NCBI GenBank assembly: GCA_035647815.1
Contig: DASRMR010000035.1
Location: 1-13,440 of the forward strand
Length of the DNA stretch: 13,440 nucleotides
Direction: 5' to 3'
Source: JAAYRQ01 sp035647815
GTDB taxonomy: Bacteria; Bacillota; Syntrophomonadia; Syntrophomonadales; Syntrophomonadaceae
This document shows, piece after piece, positions 1 to 6,702 of the stretch (the stretch's first letter is position 1; every line of letters starts with the position of its first letter). Made by a program: the position numbers and the translations under genes. A model generated the notes under the pieces. That model had not been told where the DNA came from, made no database searches, and worked only from the letters and a program-made list of their open reading frames with translations.

Positions 1-1
1 A

Positions 2-118
2 ATAGTAAAGGATATTAAAGAATACCCTGCAATCGATAAAGGAGTCTGTTTGTTGTGTGCTGAGTGTGCTCTAACTTGTCCAACGAATGCCATTATATAT
101 GGAAAGCAAAGAAGGTGA
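2..118 (+). CDS. 4Fe-4S ferredoxin-type protein, C-terminal fragment
   Basis: This is the last 38 codons of a gene that enters from the left edge; the frame is open from base 2 to a TGA at 116-118. The visible peptide contains CLLCAECALTCP, a CxxCxxCxxxCP ferredoxin signature that binds one [4Fe-4S] cluster, followed by TNAI, which is usual after the last cysteine. Only one cluster motif is visible, so the protein could be a small ferredoxin or the tail of a larger iron-sulfur electron carrier or oxidoreductase subunit. The last residues (GKQRR) and the stop codon lie within or next to a 13-bp tandem repeat at 112-137, so the repeat appears to supply the stop. The genes to the right up to 2331 face it on the opposite strand. 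Family assignment is firm; the specific function is unknown. Confidence 0.8.
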   Translation: MVKDIKEYPAIDKGVCLLCAECALTCPTNAIIYGKQRR

Positions 119-137
119 CGAGGGAAGGTGACGAGGG
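112..137. repeat. 13-bp perfect tandem duplication
   Basis: The unit AAGGTGACGAGGG occurs at 112-124 and again, base for base, at 125-137. The second copy forms the outer part of the left arm of the adjacent hairpin. The first copy contains the TGA stop of the ferredoxin-type gene. It is probably a slippage or insertion trace at the edge of the palindromic repeat. Confidence 0.85.
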
Positions 138-185
138 GACGGGGTTGTTGTCATCTTGATGACAACAACCCCGTCCCCTCGTCAC
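128..185. repeat. REP-like palindromic element between convergent genes
   Basis: Bases 128-155 and 158-185 are perfect reverse complements (28-bp arms, TT at the centre). The arms are GC-rich (for example GACGAGGGGACGGGG), in contrast to the AT-rich surroundings. There is no T-run on either side, so this is not a standard intrinsic terminator, although such a stable hairpin between convergent transcripts could protect 3' ends or block readthrough. GC-rich palindromes with GGGGACGG cores are familiar as dispersed REP-type repeats in anaerobic Firmicutes, often attributed to REP-associated tyrosine transposases; that link is from general knowledge and not shown here. Confidence 0.75.
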
Positions 186-203
186 TCCCAAAACCGCGGA
201 GAA

Positions 204-365
204 CTAATCCATAGGGCCGCCTTCCCAGTATTGGCGAATTTTACGTAGAGCATAACCTCCGAAAAACAAGCCATTAATAAATGCTAAGGGAACAGCAGCA
301 GCTCCAAACCAGTGCATTTTTTGCTTTAAATCTTCTTTGCCATCAGTTGTACGGAATCTAGTCAT
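204..365 (-). CDS. small single-pass membrane protein (53 aa), unknown
   Basis: The minus strand reads ATG at 365-363 to TAG at 206-204, 53 codons, with a near-ideal AAAGGAGG Shine-Dalgarno at 373-380, seven bases upstream. The protein starts MTRFRTTDGKEDLKQKMHWF, a charged 18-residue N-terminus. A hydrophobic, glycine- and alanine-rich segment follows (about residues 19-40, through FINGLFFGGYAL), then a basic RKIRQYWEGGPMD tail. This predicts one transmembrane helix. It is last in a leftward row after the 34-residue peptide and the pyruvate-kinase-domain-like protein, and it ends 18 bases from the palindromic repeat. I do not recognise the family. The strong ribosome site and clean topology make it a likely real gene. 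Confidence 0.7.
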   Translation of the reverse strand: MTRFRTTDGKEDLKQKMHWFGAAAVPLAFINGLFFGGYALRKIRQYWEGGPMD

Positions 366-427
366 TATAATTCCTCCTTTAAAGCTATTTTTAGCAAAAA
401 GAAGAGAATTATATCTAGTTAAAGTTG

Positions 428-532
428 TTATTTCTTATTAGTTATGGAAGGGAAAACTTTTATTGTCAAAACATATAAGAGTGAGCCACCTAGTAGTAAA
501 ATTAAAAATAGACTAATATATTTTTCCAACAT
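428..532 (-). CDS. tiny single-pass membrane peptide (34 aa), unknown
   Basis: The minus strand reads ATG at 532-530 to TAA at 430-428, giving 34 residues: MLEKYISLFLILLLGGSLLY, then VLTIKVFPSITNKK. Residues about 5-24 are almost wholly hydrophobic and should form one membrane helix, with a short basic tail. A ribosome site AGGTGA lies at 538-543, five bases before the ATG. The gene sits 39 bases after the stop of the upstream 186-residue gene and 62 bases before the 53-residue membrane gene, all in one direction, which suggests co-transcription. Size and shape resemble small membrane subunits or regulators, but no family is recognised. The short length makes chance possible; the ribosome site and position argue for a gene. 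Confidence 0.5.
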   Translation of the reverse strand: MLEKYISLFLILLLGGSLLYVLTIKVFPSITNKK

Positions 533-571
533 ATTTATCACCTATAATAATTTGTACTAATTATCCACTCT

Positions 572-1132
572 TTATTCAACTTTTTTGTTACGAGGCATAC
601 ATATTATTTCTTTTATTTCTGTATTGAAAAAGTGGTTAGCATGTGCAGGGCTAATTATGATTGCTGTATCAAGTCCCCTAGCAGTCCCAGCTACAGCTAA
701 GATTTCTTCATCATGGGGGATTAGTCCTGCATCTAGTGCCATTACTGATATTTCTACTGCTACTTTGGTACCTTGCCCGAGGATGCGCAAAGTTTGAGCA
801 ATAATTTCGGCTGGGTATACACCGCCAAAATGATTGCGAACTCCTCTATCAACTCCAGCTAATAAATGAGTAGTAGTAAGAATTTTTATGCCTTCATCTT
901 GGAGCATTTTTCTAGTGGAAGTATCCATTTCATCACTACCAGGTTCTCTAAAGCCTACATGATGTGTAACACAAACTATATTAAAGTCATTTTTATATGG
1001 TAATAGTTTTTTCGCTGAATCACCTTGATTAGATGCTACTACTATATTTGTGATCTTTAATTCTTTAGCTCTTTTAATGGCTAATTCGATAGTTTGATCG
1101 GTATTCAATTTACCAGCATTTTTAAAGTACAT
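572..1132 (-). CDS. pyruvate kinase C-terminal (alpha/beta)-domain-like protein
   Basis: A 186-residue soluble protein. The sequence begins MYFKNAGKLNTDQTIELAIK, and the fold pattern (helix, then strand ITNIVVASNQGDSA at 27-40, strand NIVCVTHH at 51-58, strand GIKILTTTH at 81-89) matches the stand-alone proteins annotated as pyruvate kinase alpha/beta (PK_C-like) domain. These lack the catalytic barrel, so pyruvate kinase activity is not expected; the domain may bind a phosphorylated ligand. A second conserved stretch is AGTARGLDTAIIISPAHANHFF at about 148-169. The start is supported by AAAAGGAG at 1141-1148, eight bases upstream. It lies 59 bases after the HD-GYP gene on the same strand and precedes two tiny membrane genes. 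Family call is fairly sure; its biological role is not known to me. Confidence 0.75.
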   Translation of the reverse strand: MYFKNAGKLNTDQTIELAIKRAKELKITNIVVASNQGDSAKKLLPYKNDFNIVCVTHHVGFREPGSDEMDTSTRKMLQDEGIKILTTTHLLAGVDRGVRNHFGGVYPAEIIAQTLRILGQGTKVAVEISVMALDAGLIPHDEEILAVAGTARGLDTAIIISPAHANHFFNTEIKEIICMPRNKKVE

Positions 1133-1191
1133 TTAGCAATCTCCTTTTAATTTTATTTTATATAGTAAACGCATTAAATAAATGCCACATT

Positions 1192-2286
1192 TTATTTATG
1201 GAGTATATTATCAAATGCAGTTTGACTTAGACCCCTTTTAATTACTACAGTAGTCATTTTAGACAAGTCGATCATATGCGGAGGACATAAGCTTCTAGTG
1301 TTCTTATTGTAAATTATTTTTAATTTAGGTTTCGTAGGAAATTTTTTGTTTATATCTATAACTATAGCAATATCGCCTGTATTTAACTCGACAATAGAAC
1401 CAATAGGGTAAATTGCTACATTAGAAATAAGTGCATCTACACATTTATTATCTAAGTATATGCCTGCCATGCGTTTTAATACAGTTAAAGTCTGGTTTAT
1501 ACTGTAAGCTGGGCGGTAAGGTCGATCAGCTAATAAGGCATCATATACATCTGCAACTGCTACAATCCGAGCATATTCATGTATTTGGTCACCATGCAAT
1601 TTGCGTGGATAACCTTGTCCATCCCAGCGTTCGTGGTGTTGAAATGCTATATGGGCTGATAATAGCGAAATATCATCATATTGACGCAGTATTTCAAAAC
1701 CGTATTCGGTATGTTTAGTAATTTCGGAAAATTCTTCTGCAGTCAGATCATCAGGTTTATGAAGTATAGCTTTATCAATTTTTGTCTTTCCTATGTCATG
1801 TAAAAGAGCACCAAGTCCTAGCTCTCTTAATTTAAAATCGTTATATCCTAATGTAATACCTATCATTATCGTTACCACACAGACATTTACCGAATGGGCG
1901 AATGTATAATCGTCAAATGTACGTATATCTGATAAATGCAATAAAGTATTACTATTGAGCAATATTTCATCAAGTATATTATCGACTAAAGTTTTTACTG
2001 ATCTAATATTTAATTTTCGGTTATTCTCAATATTCTCAAAACCTTGTTTAATATCTTTTATAGTATTAACCCGGGTTATTTCCGAAATTATGTCTGGAAT
2101 TTCTACATCGAAATCAGTTATAGTATTCTTAACATAGATGGAGCGAATAGATAACTGCTGGAGCCTTTTTATGTAAACTGCATCTAATACAACACTAGCT
2201 TGTAGGAGCACGCGTCCATCACTACTATATATAGAGCGAGCCACGGTCATACCTGGTTTTAATTGTTCAATAGCTAATCTTTTCAT
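1192..2286 (-). CDS. HD-GYP domain protein, probable cyclic-di-GMP phosphodiesterase
   Basis: The protein is predicted to hydrolyse c-di-GMP (or a related cyclic dinucleotide) in the cytoplasm. From the chosen start (364 residues) it has a short N-terminal domain typical of this family (MKRLAIEQLKPGMTVARSIY) and then a full HD-GYP domain: HDIGK with the metal-binding HD at residues 163-164, KHTEYG near 191, HHERWDGQGYP at 217-227 and ADVYDALLADRPYRP from about 245. All hallmark metal and GYP residues are present, so catalysis looks intact. A C-terminal beta-rich tail follows (PIGSIVELNTGDIAIVIDI). The reading frame continues upstream to an ATG at 2331, adding 15 residues, but that ATG has no spaced ribosome site. 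The ATG at 2286 has GGGTGG four bases upstream and gives the family's usual N-terminus. No sensor or membrane segment is seen. Confidence 0.88.
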   Translation of the reverse strand: MKRLAIEQLKPGMTVARSIYSSDGRVLLQASVVLDAVYIKRLQQLSIRSIYVKNTITDFDVEIPDIISEITRVNTIKDIKQGFENIENNRKLNIRSVKTLVDNILDEILLNSNTLLHLSDIRTFDDYTFAHSVNVCVVTIMIGITLGYNDFKLRELGLGALLHDIGKTKIDKAILHKPDDLTAEEFSEITKHTEYGFEILRQYDDISLLSAHIAFQHHERWDGQGYPRKLHGDQIHEYARIVAVADVYDALLADRPYRPAYSINQTLTVLKRMAGIYLDNKCVDALISNVAIYPIGSIVELNTGDIAIVIDINKKFPTKPKLKIIYNKNTRSLCPPHMIDLSKMTTVVIKRGLSQTAFDNILHK

Positions 2287-2463
2287 TAAACCACCCAATA
2301 TTCCAATATTTGTATTAGAAACCCCTATCATCCCTTATAATTCGATTTTTATCTTTTATATCCTGCATTTAGAAGATAATATTATAAACTCTAGCTAGTA
2401 ATCCTTTAAGCTAAAATTATGAGCATAATGGAAGGGAATGACACATATTCAGGTGTTTGCTAT

Positions 2464-2491
2464 TTGATAGGCAAAATGATAAATTTACAAT
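2464..2491 (+). promoter_or_regulatory. predicted sigma-A-type promoter for the 666-residue gene
   Basis: TTGATA (2464-2469) and TACAAT (2486-2491) are each one base from consensus, separated by 16 bases, and lie about 28 bases before the start codon of the gene at 2519. This region is shared with the divergent HD-GYP gene. On the opposite strand a TATAAT occurs at 2386-2381, but with only a weak -35. Confidence 0.45.
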
Positions 2492-2518
2492 GATAAGTTC
2501 AATAATAGGGAGATAGAG

Positions 2519-4519
2519 ATGAAAAAGAAACAGTGGAATATTCCTAAATCCGTTTTAAAGGGTTTAGCTGATAATATACAAAAATTAATAGCGACCAATC
2601 AAGGACGTATCATAGTCTTGGAAATGATAGAAGAGATCCCTTTTGAAATAAGATATTTGATGTTTGAAGGTTTATCTAGCTTTTATTCTAGGCAAATGGT
2701 TTTATTTTTTCAGTTATTAAGAGAAGAGTATGGTATGGAAGTAAAAGCTATATGTGATAGAACTTTGGAGAAGTATTCTATGGCAGGTTTAGATGTAAAA
2801 GAGCCTAGCTTCTTTAAGGGGGTTTTTTACAAAGCTTATGCCAGCTGTAGCCGTCCAGCTGGGAGAATAACTATAGATATAGCTTGGCATAATGAATCAG
2901 GTGATTTGCATGTGGAGTGTTTTTATTTAACTTATAATTCTGATGGTGTACATAGTTTTTTTCTAATTCCTCATATGTCTAATGAGCGCTACCATATGGA
3001 TCGTGAATTATTAAGTAATATGGTGGAAATTACTGAAGCGGAAACTGCCTTTCTGGTAACCGAGGCTTATAATTGGAATTTAAAAAAAATGACCAGACCG
3101 GCAATAGGAAAGTTTTTATATAATAAGTATCTTGACTTTGAAACGAAGCTTAATGAATCTGAACAAAGAAGTCTTATCCAAAGACTTAGTGGCAAACTGA
3201 CTCCTAGTCAGGTAGTTAATAGCTTTTATTATGCTATTAAACAAAAGGATTTTACTTATCTTACGGGGATATTTAATCATATTAGCTATCAAGAGGTAAT
3301 AGATAATGAATGTACTGATTTGCTGCAGTTGACTACTTCGATTTTAGAAGGTCAGGCTGAGGAGGTTTTTGCTAATCAATCTTATGCAGATGTAACTTCT
3401 TATGCGGTAATAGTTCATGATAGTTCTTGTTATAAGCTTAGTTATCGTTTTTCGATGATAAAAAATCAAGGAACCTGGCTGATTGAGGGGATAAATCTCC
3501 TCGAAAAGGAACTGATTAGTCCTGATTCTGCAGACAACCCTTTTAATATGGATGTTTATTGTAGAGTGTATGAAATAGTTGATTTGGATGAACTTTTCGA
3601 AAAGCTAGAAGAGATAGATAATATTAGCGAAGTTGAAGAACTGCCCTATGGGTTACATATGCGGGTTACTTCTTATAGTGATGAATTAAATTATGGGGTA
3701 TCTTTTCTAAGTGGTGTTTTAGCTGATTTAATCATCAATGGAGAGGAATTTGTTATTATTTGTAGGGATTATACTATTTTAGTAGACTTGCATAATGTTT
3801 TATTTGCTAGTGAAGGTATTCCTTTAATTTCACGAGGGGAGTATCAAGTAGATTTAGTTACTGCATTTAATTATGTGGGAGGAAGTTACATAAATTTTGA
3901 AGATGTTCTTATCATCGATGCAGATAATCTGGCCGTAGAAAATGATCTGCGTTTTTTAAGTACTATTTATTGGGTAAAAGACCGAGATAAGGTCTTAAAG
4001 GGTATTAAGGAAATACCGAATTCTACTTGTATAATAGATGAAGAATATACTATTTTCTATCAATATGAGGATAAGGGTGCAGATAAGGTGCTTTTGGCTG
4101 AATATATCTTAGGGGTAGACTGGCTGACTATATCTACTTTTGGATATCAAGATATGAATATAGTTAGGCAAAGTTTTGAAAAACAACTTTGTAGTTATCT
4201 GGAATTAGATGGCATGGAAGTCCGGGAGGATGGCTTATTTGATATTTTAACTGCGGAGATGAAAAGACATAATCCCGGTTTAGAAAAACTTCTAAAAGAG
4301 CTGTATCTTAATAAATGGTATAATTCGCGTTTGCATGTTTTGGGAGGTATGAGCCCTTCGGAAGCTTCTGAAACTGATGAAGGCAAACAGTTGTTATGGG
4401 GTCTGATTAAAAAGATTCACCAAAGCGAGATGCGTAATCAGAGAAGGGGTAAGCGTAATACTATTAAGGTAAAAGAATATTTGAATGTGCTGGAGGAAAA
4501 GAAGAAAGATAAGAGATAG
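2519..4519 (+). CDS. uncharacterised 666-residue protein with NTF2-like middle and LGGMSP tail
   Basis: I do not recognise this gene as a named family. The start is well supported (GGGAG at 2508-2512, six bases upstream). No signal peptide or membrane helix is visible, so it is probably cytoplasmic; the composition is rich in Glu, Asp, Tyr and Ile. About residues 1-215 form an alpha/beta region of unknown type. Residues about 228-330 (TPSQVVNSFYYAIKQKDFTY ... GTWLIEGINLL) look like an NTF2/SnoaL-type fold. Residues 345-540 are another alpha/beta region. Near 600-637, WYNSRLHVLGGMSPSEAS and the following helix resemble the W...LGG-x-[ST]P-x-EA segment seen at the C-terminus of some SEC-C-containing and Xre/MbcA/ParS-like proteins. 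A basic tail (QRRGKRNTIK, then KKKDKR) ends the protein and might contact nucleic acid. It is a single gene, with the ilv promoter beginning 25 bases after its stop. No intrinsic terminator is obvious behind it. Confidence 0.8.
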   Translation: MKKKQWNIPKSVLKGLADNIQKLIATNQGRIIVLEMIEEIPFEIRYLMFEGLSSFYSRQMVLFFQLLREEYGMEVKAICDRTLEKYSMAGLDVKEPSFFKGVFYKAYASCSRPAGRITIDIAWHNESGDLHVECFYLTYNSDGVHSFFLIPHMSNERYHMDRELLSNMVEITEAETAFLVTEAYNWNLKKMTRPAIGKFLYNKYLDFETKLNESEQRSLIQRLSGKLTPSQVVNSFYYAIKQKDFTYLTGIFNHISYQEVIDNECTDLLQLTTSILEGQAEEVFANQSYADVTSYAVIVHDSSCYKLSYRFSMIKNQGTWLIEGINLLEKELISPDSADNPFNMDVYCRVYEIVDLDELFEKLEEIDNISEVEELPYGLHMRVTSYSDELNYGVSFLSGVLADLIINGEEFVIICRDYTILVDLHNVLFASEGIPLISRGEYQVDLVTAFNYVGGSYINFEDVLIIDADNLAVENDLRFLSTIYWVKDRDKVLKGIKEIPNSTCIIDEEYTIFYQYEDKGADKVLLAEYILGVDWLTISTFGYQDMNIVRQSFEKQLCSYLELDGMEVREDGLFDILTAEMKRHNPGLEKLLKELYLNKWYNSRLHVLGGMSPSEASETDEGKQLLWGLIKKIHQSEMRNQRRGKRNTIKVKEYLNVLEEKKKDKR

Positions 4520-4543
4520 TTTGCTGGAAAGAGTATTTTAATA

Positions 4544-4572
4544 TTGACAGCTTAACTACCTTAAAATATACT
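4544..4572 (+). promoter_or_regulatory. sigma-A promoter of the ilv-leu operon
   Basis: A perfect TTGACA (4544-4549), a 17-base spacer and TATACT (4567-4572, one base from consensus). Transcription would start near 4579, about 20 bases before the first T-box stem. It lies just after the stop codon of the preceding gene and is the best promoter in the window. Confidence 0.8.
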
Positions 4573-4597
4573 AGATAGAACAATAAATTATATATTA

Positions 4598-4863
4598 AGC
4601 GATGATGGGAAAAACTTATGAATTCACTTGATTTCAGAGAGTCGGGGAAGCTGCAAACCGATATCAATATTTTATAAGGGATCATCTCGGAGCTGCTATC
4701 TGAAAAGTTTTTAACTTAGTAGGTGGTGCCGGACGCAAAAAGTCTGATAATAAGTAAGCATTATAAATGCAAACTGCAAGAGGTTATATATTAATATATA
4801 ACAAGCAGGGTGGTACCGCGAGAATACCTCTCGTCCCTGATTCAAGGAATGGGAGGTTTTTTT
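4598..4863 (+). promoter_or_regulatory. T-box riboswitch leader, isoleucine (ATC) specifier
   Basis: The leader senses uncharged tRNA and permits readthrough into ilvD. Stem I folds by hand: basal AGC 4598-4600 with GCT 4692-4694; a kink-turn of GATGAT (4601-4606) against GGA (4689-4691); GGGA 4607-4610 with TCTC 4685-4688; CTTAT 4615-4619 with ATAAG 4674-4678; TTGAT 4628-4632 with ATCAA 4663-4667; the AGAGAG bulge at 4636-4641; and TCGG 4642-4645 with CCGA 4658-4661 closing the apical loop. The specifier position, one A before the TCTC helix, holds ATC (4681-4683), an isoleucine codon. A 20-bp palindrome at 4783-4802 forms stem III. The T-box AGGGTGGTACCGCG is at 4807-4820 with bulge TGGT (4811-4814), whose last base fits discriminator A73 of tRNA-Ile. 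The antiterminator pairs CAGGG 4806-4810 with CCCTG 4835-4839 and CGAGA 4819-4823 with TCTCG 4829-4833, competing with the terminator. The T-box call is certain; the specifier is a hand-folded inference. Confidence 0.95.
4826..4863 (+). terminator. T-box-controlled intrinsic terminator
   Basis: ACCTC (4826-4830) pairs with GAGGT (4853-4857), the helix extends inward with wobble pairs, and a run of seven T (4857-4863) follows. Its left arm shares bases 4829-4839 with the antiterminator, so the two structures exclude each other, the standard T-box switch. Confidence 0.85.
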
Positions 4864-4947
4864 ATATCCATTTTGAAATAACTTTTAGAGGTTTTTACTA
4901 TAAATAATTTAGGAAGTTTGCGTTAATCAAAGTAGAGGAGGGTATAT

Positions 4948-6609
4948 ATGAAAAGTGAAGTAGTTAAGATCGGGTTAGAAAAGGCTCCTCATCGATCACT
5001 TTTTAAAGCTTCAGGCTTAATTGATGAAGAGTTAGCTAGACCTCTTATCGGTATAGTTAATTCTCATAATGAAATTGTACCTGGACATATTAATTTAGAT
5101 AAAATTGCTGAAGCAGTTAAGACTGGGGTTAGAATAGCTGGTGGAACTCCCTTAGAGTTTCATACTATAGCAGTATGTGATGGGGTAGCTATGAATCATA
5201 TCGGTATGAAGTATTCTTTAGCTAGCCGTGAATTAATAGCTGATACGGTAGAGATAATGGCTATGGCTCATGCATTTGATGCTTTAGTTTTTATCCCTAA
5301 TTGTGACAAGGTAGTTCCAGGTATGCTAATGGCTGCAGCTCGTATAAATATCCCTTCTATATTTATAAGTGGTGGTCCTATGTTAGCGGGGAAAGTTGAT
5401 GGCGAGGGAGTTAGTCTTTCTCAGGTATTTGAAGGTGTAGGTTCAGTATCGGCAGGCAACATGACTAGGGAAGAATTATCTGTTTTAGAAGAAAACGCTT
5501 GTCCGACTTGTGGTTCTTGTTCTGGGATGTTTACAGCTAATTCTATGAACTGTTTAACTGAAGCTATAGGTATGGCATTACCCGGAAATGGGAGCATTCC
5601 AGCAGTCTATTCGGAGAGGATTAGACTAGCTAAAAAGGCTGGTATGCAGGTAATGGATTTATTGGAAAAAGATATTAAACCATTAGATATTATGACTTTA
5701 CCAGCATTCCGCAATGCCATACATGCAGATATGGCTATAGGATGTTCTACTAATTCGGTTTTACATCTGCTAGCTATTGCTGATGAAGCAGGAGTAGAAA
5801 TTGATCTTAATTTATTTAATGAAATAAGTGCGATTACGCCACATTTATGTAAACTTAGTCCGGCTGGAACGCACCATATGGAAGATTTATATAGAGCTGG
5901 TGGAGTACAAGCTCTATACAATGAGATTAATAAAAAGGATTTATTAAACACTGATTGTATAACTGTAACTAGTAAAACTATAGGCGAAAATATAGCTAAT
6001 TACCCTGTAACTGATTATGAAGTAATTAGGCCTATTGATAATCCTTATAGTGAAAGTGGCGGTTTAGCTATACTTTTTGGTAATTTAGCTCTCGAAGGTG
6101 CAGTCGTTAAAAGGGGTGCAGTAGATCCTGAAATGATGATACACGAAGGACCAGCCCGAGTATTCGATTCTGAAGAAGCAGCAGTAAAAGCTATTTTAGC
6201 TGGTCAAATTGTAGCTGGTGATGTAGTAGTTATTCGCTATGAAGGTCCCCAAGGTGGACCGGGGATGAGAGAAATGTTAACTCCTACTTCTGCAGTAGCA
6301 GGAATGGGATTAGATAAACAGGTAGCTCTTATTACTGATGGCAGGTTTTCTGGTGCTACTAGAGGTGCTTCCATAGGACACATATCGCCTGAAGGGGCTG
6401 CCGGAGGGCTTATTGCACTAGTAGAGGAAGATGATCTGATACGAATAAACATTCCAGATTGTAAACTGGAACTTATCGTAGATGAAGAGATTTTAGAAGC
6501 TAGGAGAAATATATGGAAAAACCCCGAACCTAAAATAACAACTGGATATATGAATAGATACGCCCGAATGGTCCAGTCAGCAAGTACTGGAGCGATATTT
6601 GAGAAGTAA
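4948..6609 (+). CDS. ilvD: dihydroxy-acid dehydratase
   Basis: IlvD removes water from 2,3-dihydroxy-isovalerate and 2,3-dihydroxy-3-methylvalerate to give the 2-keto acids of valine and isoleucine. The 553-residue product carries both family signatures: NCDKVVPGML with C119 and K121, CPTCGSCSGMFTANS at 185-199 with cluster ligand C191, and GRFSGATRG at 465-473 with the catalytic serine S468. The position where [2Fe-2S] dehydratases have a third cysteine reads NEIVPGHIN (41-49), as in the E. coli enzyme. This suggests an oxygen-sensitive [4Fe-4S] type suited to an anaerobe. It is shorter than the E. coli protein (616) because of smaller internal segments, with no sign of truncation. The ATG is preceded by GAGGAGGG at 4935-4942. 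It is the first gene behind the T-box and is followed by a terminator-like hairpin. Confidence 0.97.
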   Translation: MKSEVVKIGLEKAPHRSLFKASGLIDEELARPLIGIVNSHNEIVPGHINLDKIAEAVKTGVRIAGGTPLEFHTIAVCDGVAMNHIGMKYSLASRELIADTVEIMAMAHAFDALVFIPNCDKVVPGMLMAAARINIPSIFISGGPMLAGKVDGEGVSLSQVFEGVGSVSAGNMTREELSVLEENACPTCGSCSGMFTANSMNCLTEAIGMALPGNGSIPAVYSERIRLAKKAGMQVMDLLEKDIKPLDIMTLPAFRNAIHADMAIGCSTNSVLHLLAIADEAGVEIDLNLFNEISAITPHLCKLSPAGTHHMEDLYRAGGVQALYNEINKKDLLNTDCITVTSKTIGENIANYPVTDYEVIRPIDNPYSESGGLAILFGNLALEGAVVKRGAVDPEMMIHEGPARVFDSEEAAVKAILAGQIVAGDVVVIRYEGPQGGPGMREMLTPTSAVAGMGLDKQVALITDGRFSGATRGASIGHISPEGAAGGLIALVEEDDLIRINIPDCKLELIVDEEILEARRNIWKNPEPKITTGYMNRYARMVQSASTGAIFEK

Positions 6610-6624
6610 CAACTTAAGTATTAG

Positions 6625-6659
6625 TAGCGGGCTAAACACAAGGCCCGCTATTGTTTTTT
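6625..6659 (+). terminator. intergenic terminator-like hairpin after ilvD
   Basis: TAGCGGGC (6625-6632) and GCCCGCTA (6643-6650) form a perfect 8-bp GC-rich stem with a 10-base loop, followed by TTGTTTTTT to 6659. This has the form of an intrinsic terminator 15 bases after the ilvD stop and 43 bases before ilvB. I see no convincing promoter between it and ilvB, so it probably acts as a partial terminator or a 3'-end stabiliser that separates ilvD levels from the rest of the operon. Confidence 0.7.
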
Positions 6660-6702
6660 ATAAATACAAATAACAAAGTGGGAAATAGATGGAGGTGACC
6701 AC

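Noticed and set aside
1171..1185. GCATT/AATGC small hairpin between the HD-GYP and PK_C-like genes
   Set aside because: Only five AT-rich pairs with no T-run; too weak to call a terminator.
1431..1718. Plus-strand frame of 95 codons
   Set aside because: It is antisense to the conserved HD-GYP catalytic domain and encodes a histidine- and cysteine-rich nonsense-like product.
2287..2331. Longer N-terminus for the HD-GYP protein (start at 2331)
   Set aside because: No properly spaced ribosome site, and the extra 15 residues precede the family's usual N-terminal motif.
4464..4685. Minus-strand frame of 73 codons
   Set aside because: It overlaps the promoter and T-box stem I and lacks a ribosome site; it is antisense to a known regulatory RNA.
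4686..4688. CTC (Leu) as the T-box specifier
   Set aside because: It lies in the TCTC strand that pairs with GGGA 4607-4610 beside the kink-turn; ATC at 4681-4683 has the expected place, one A before that helix.
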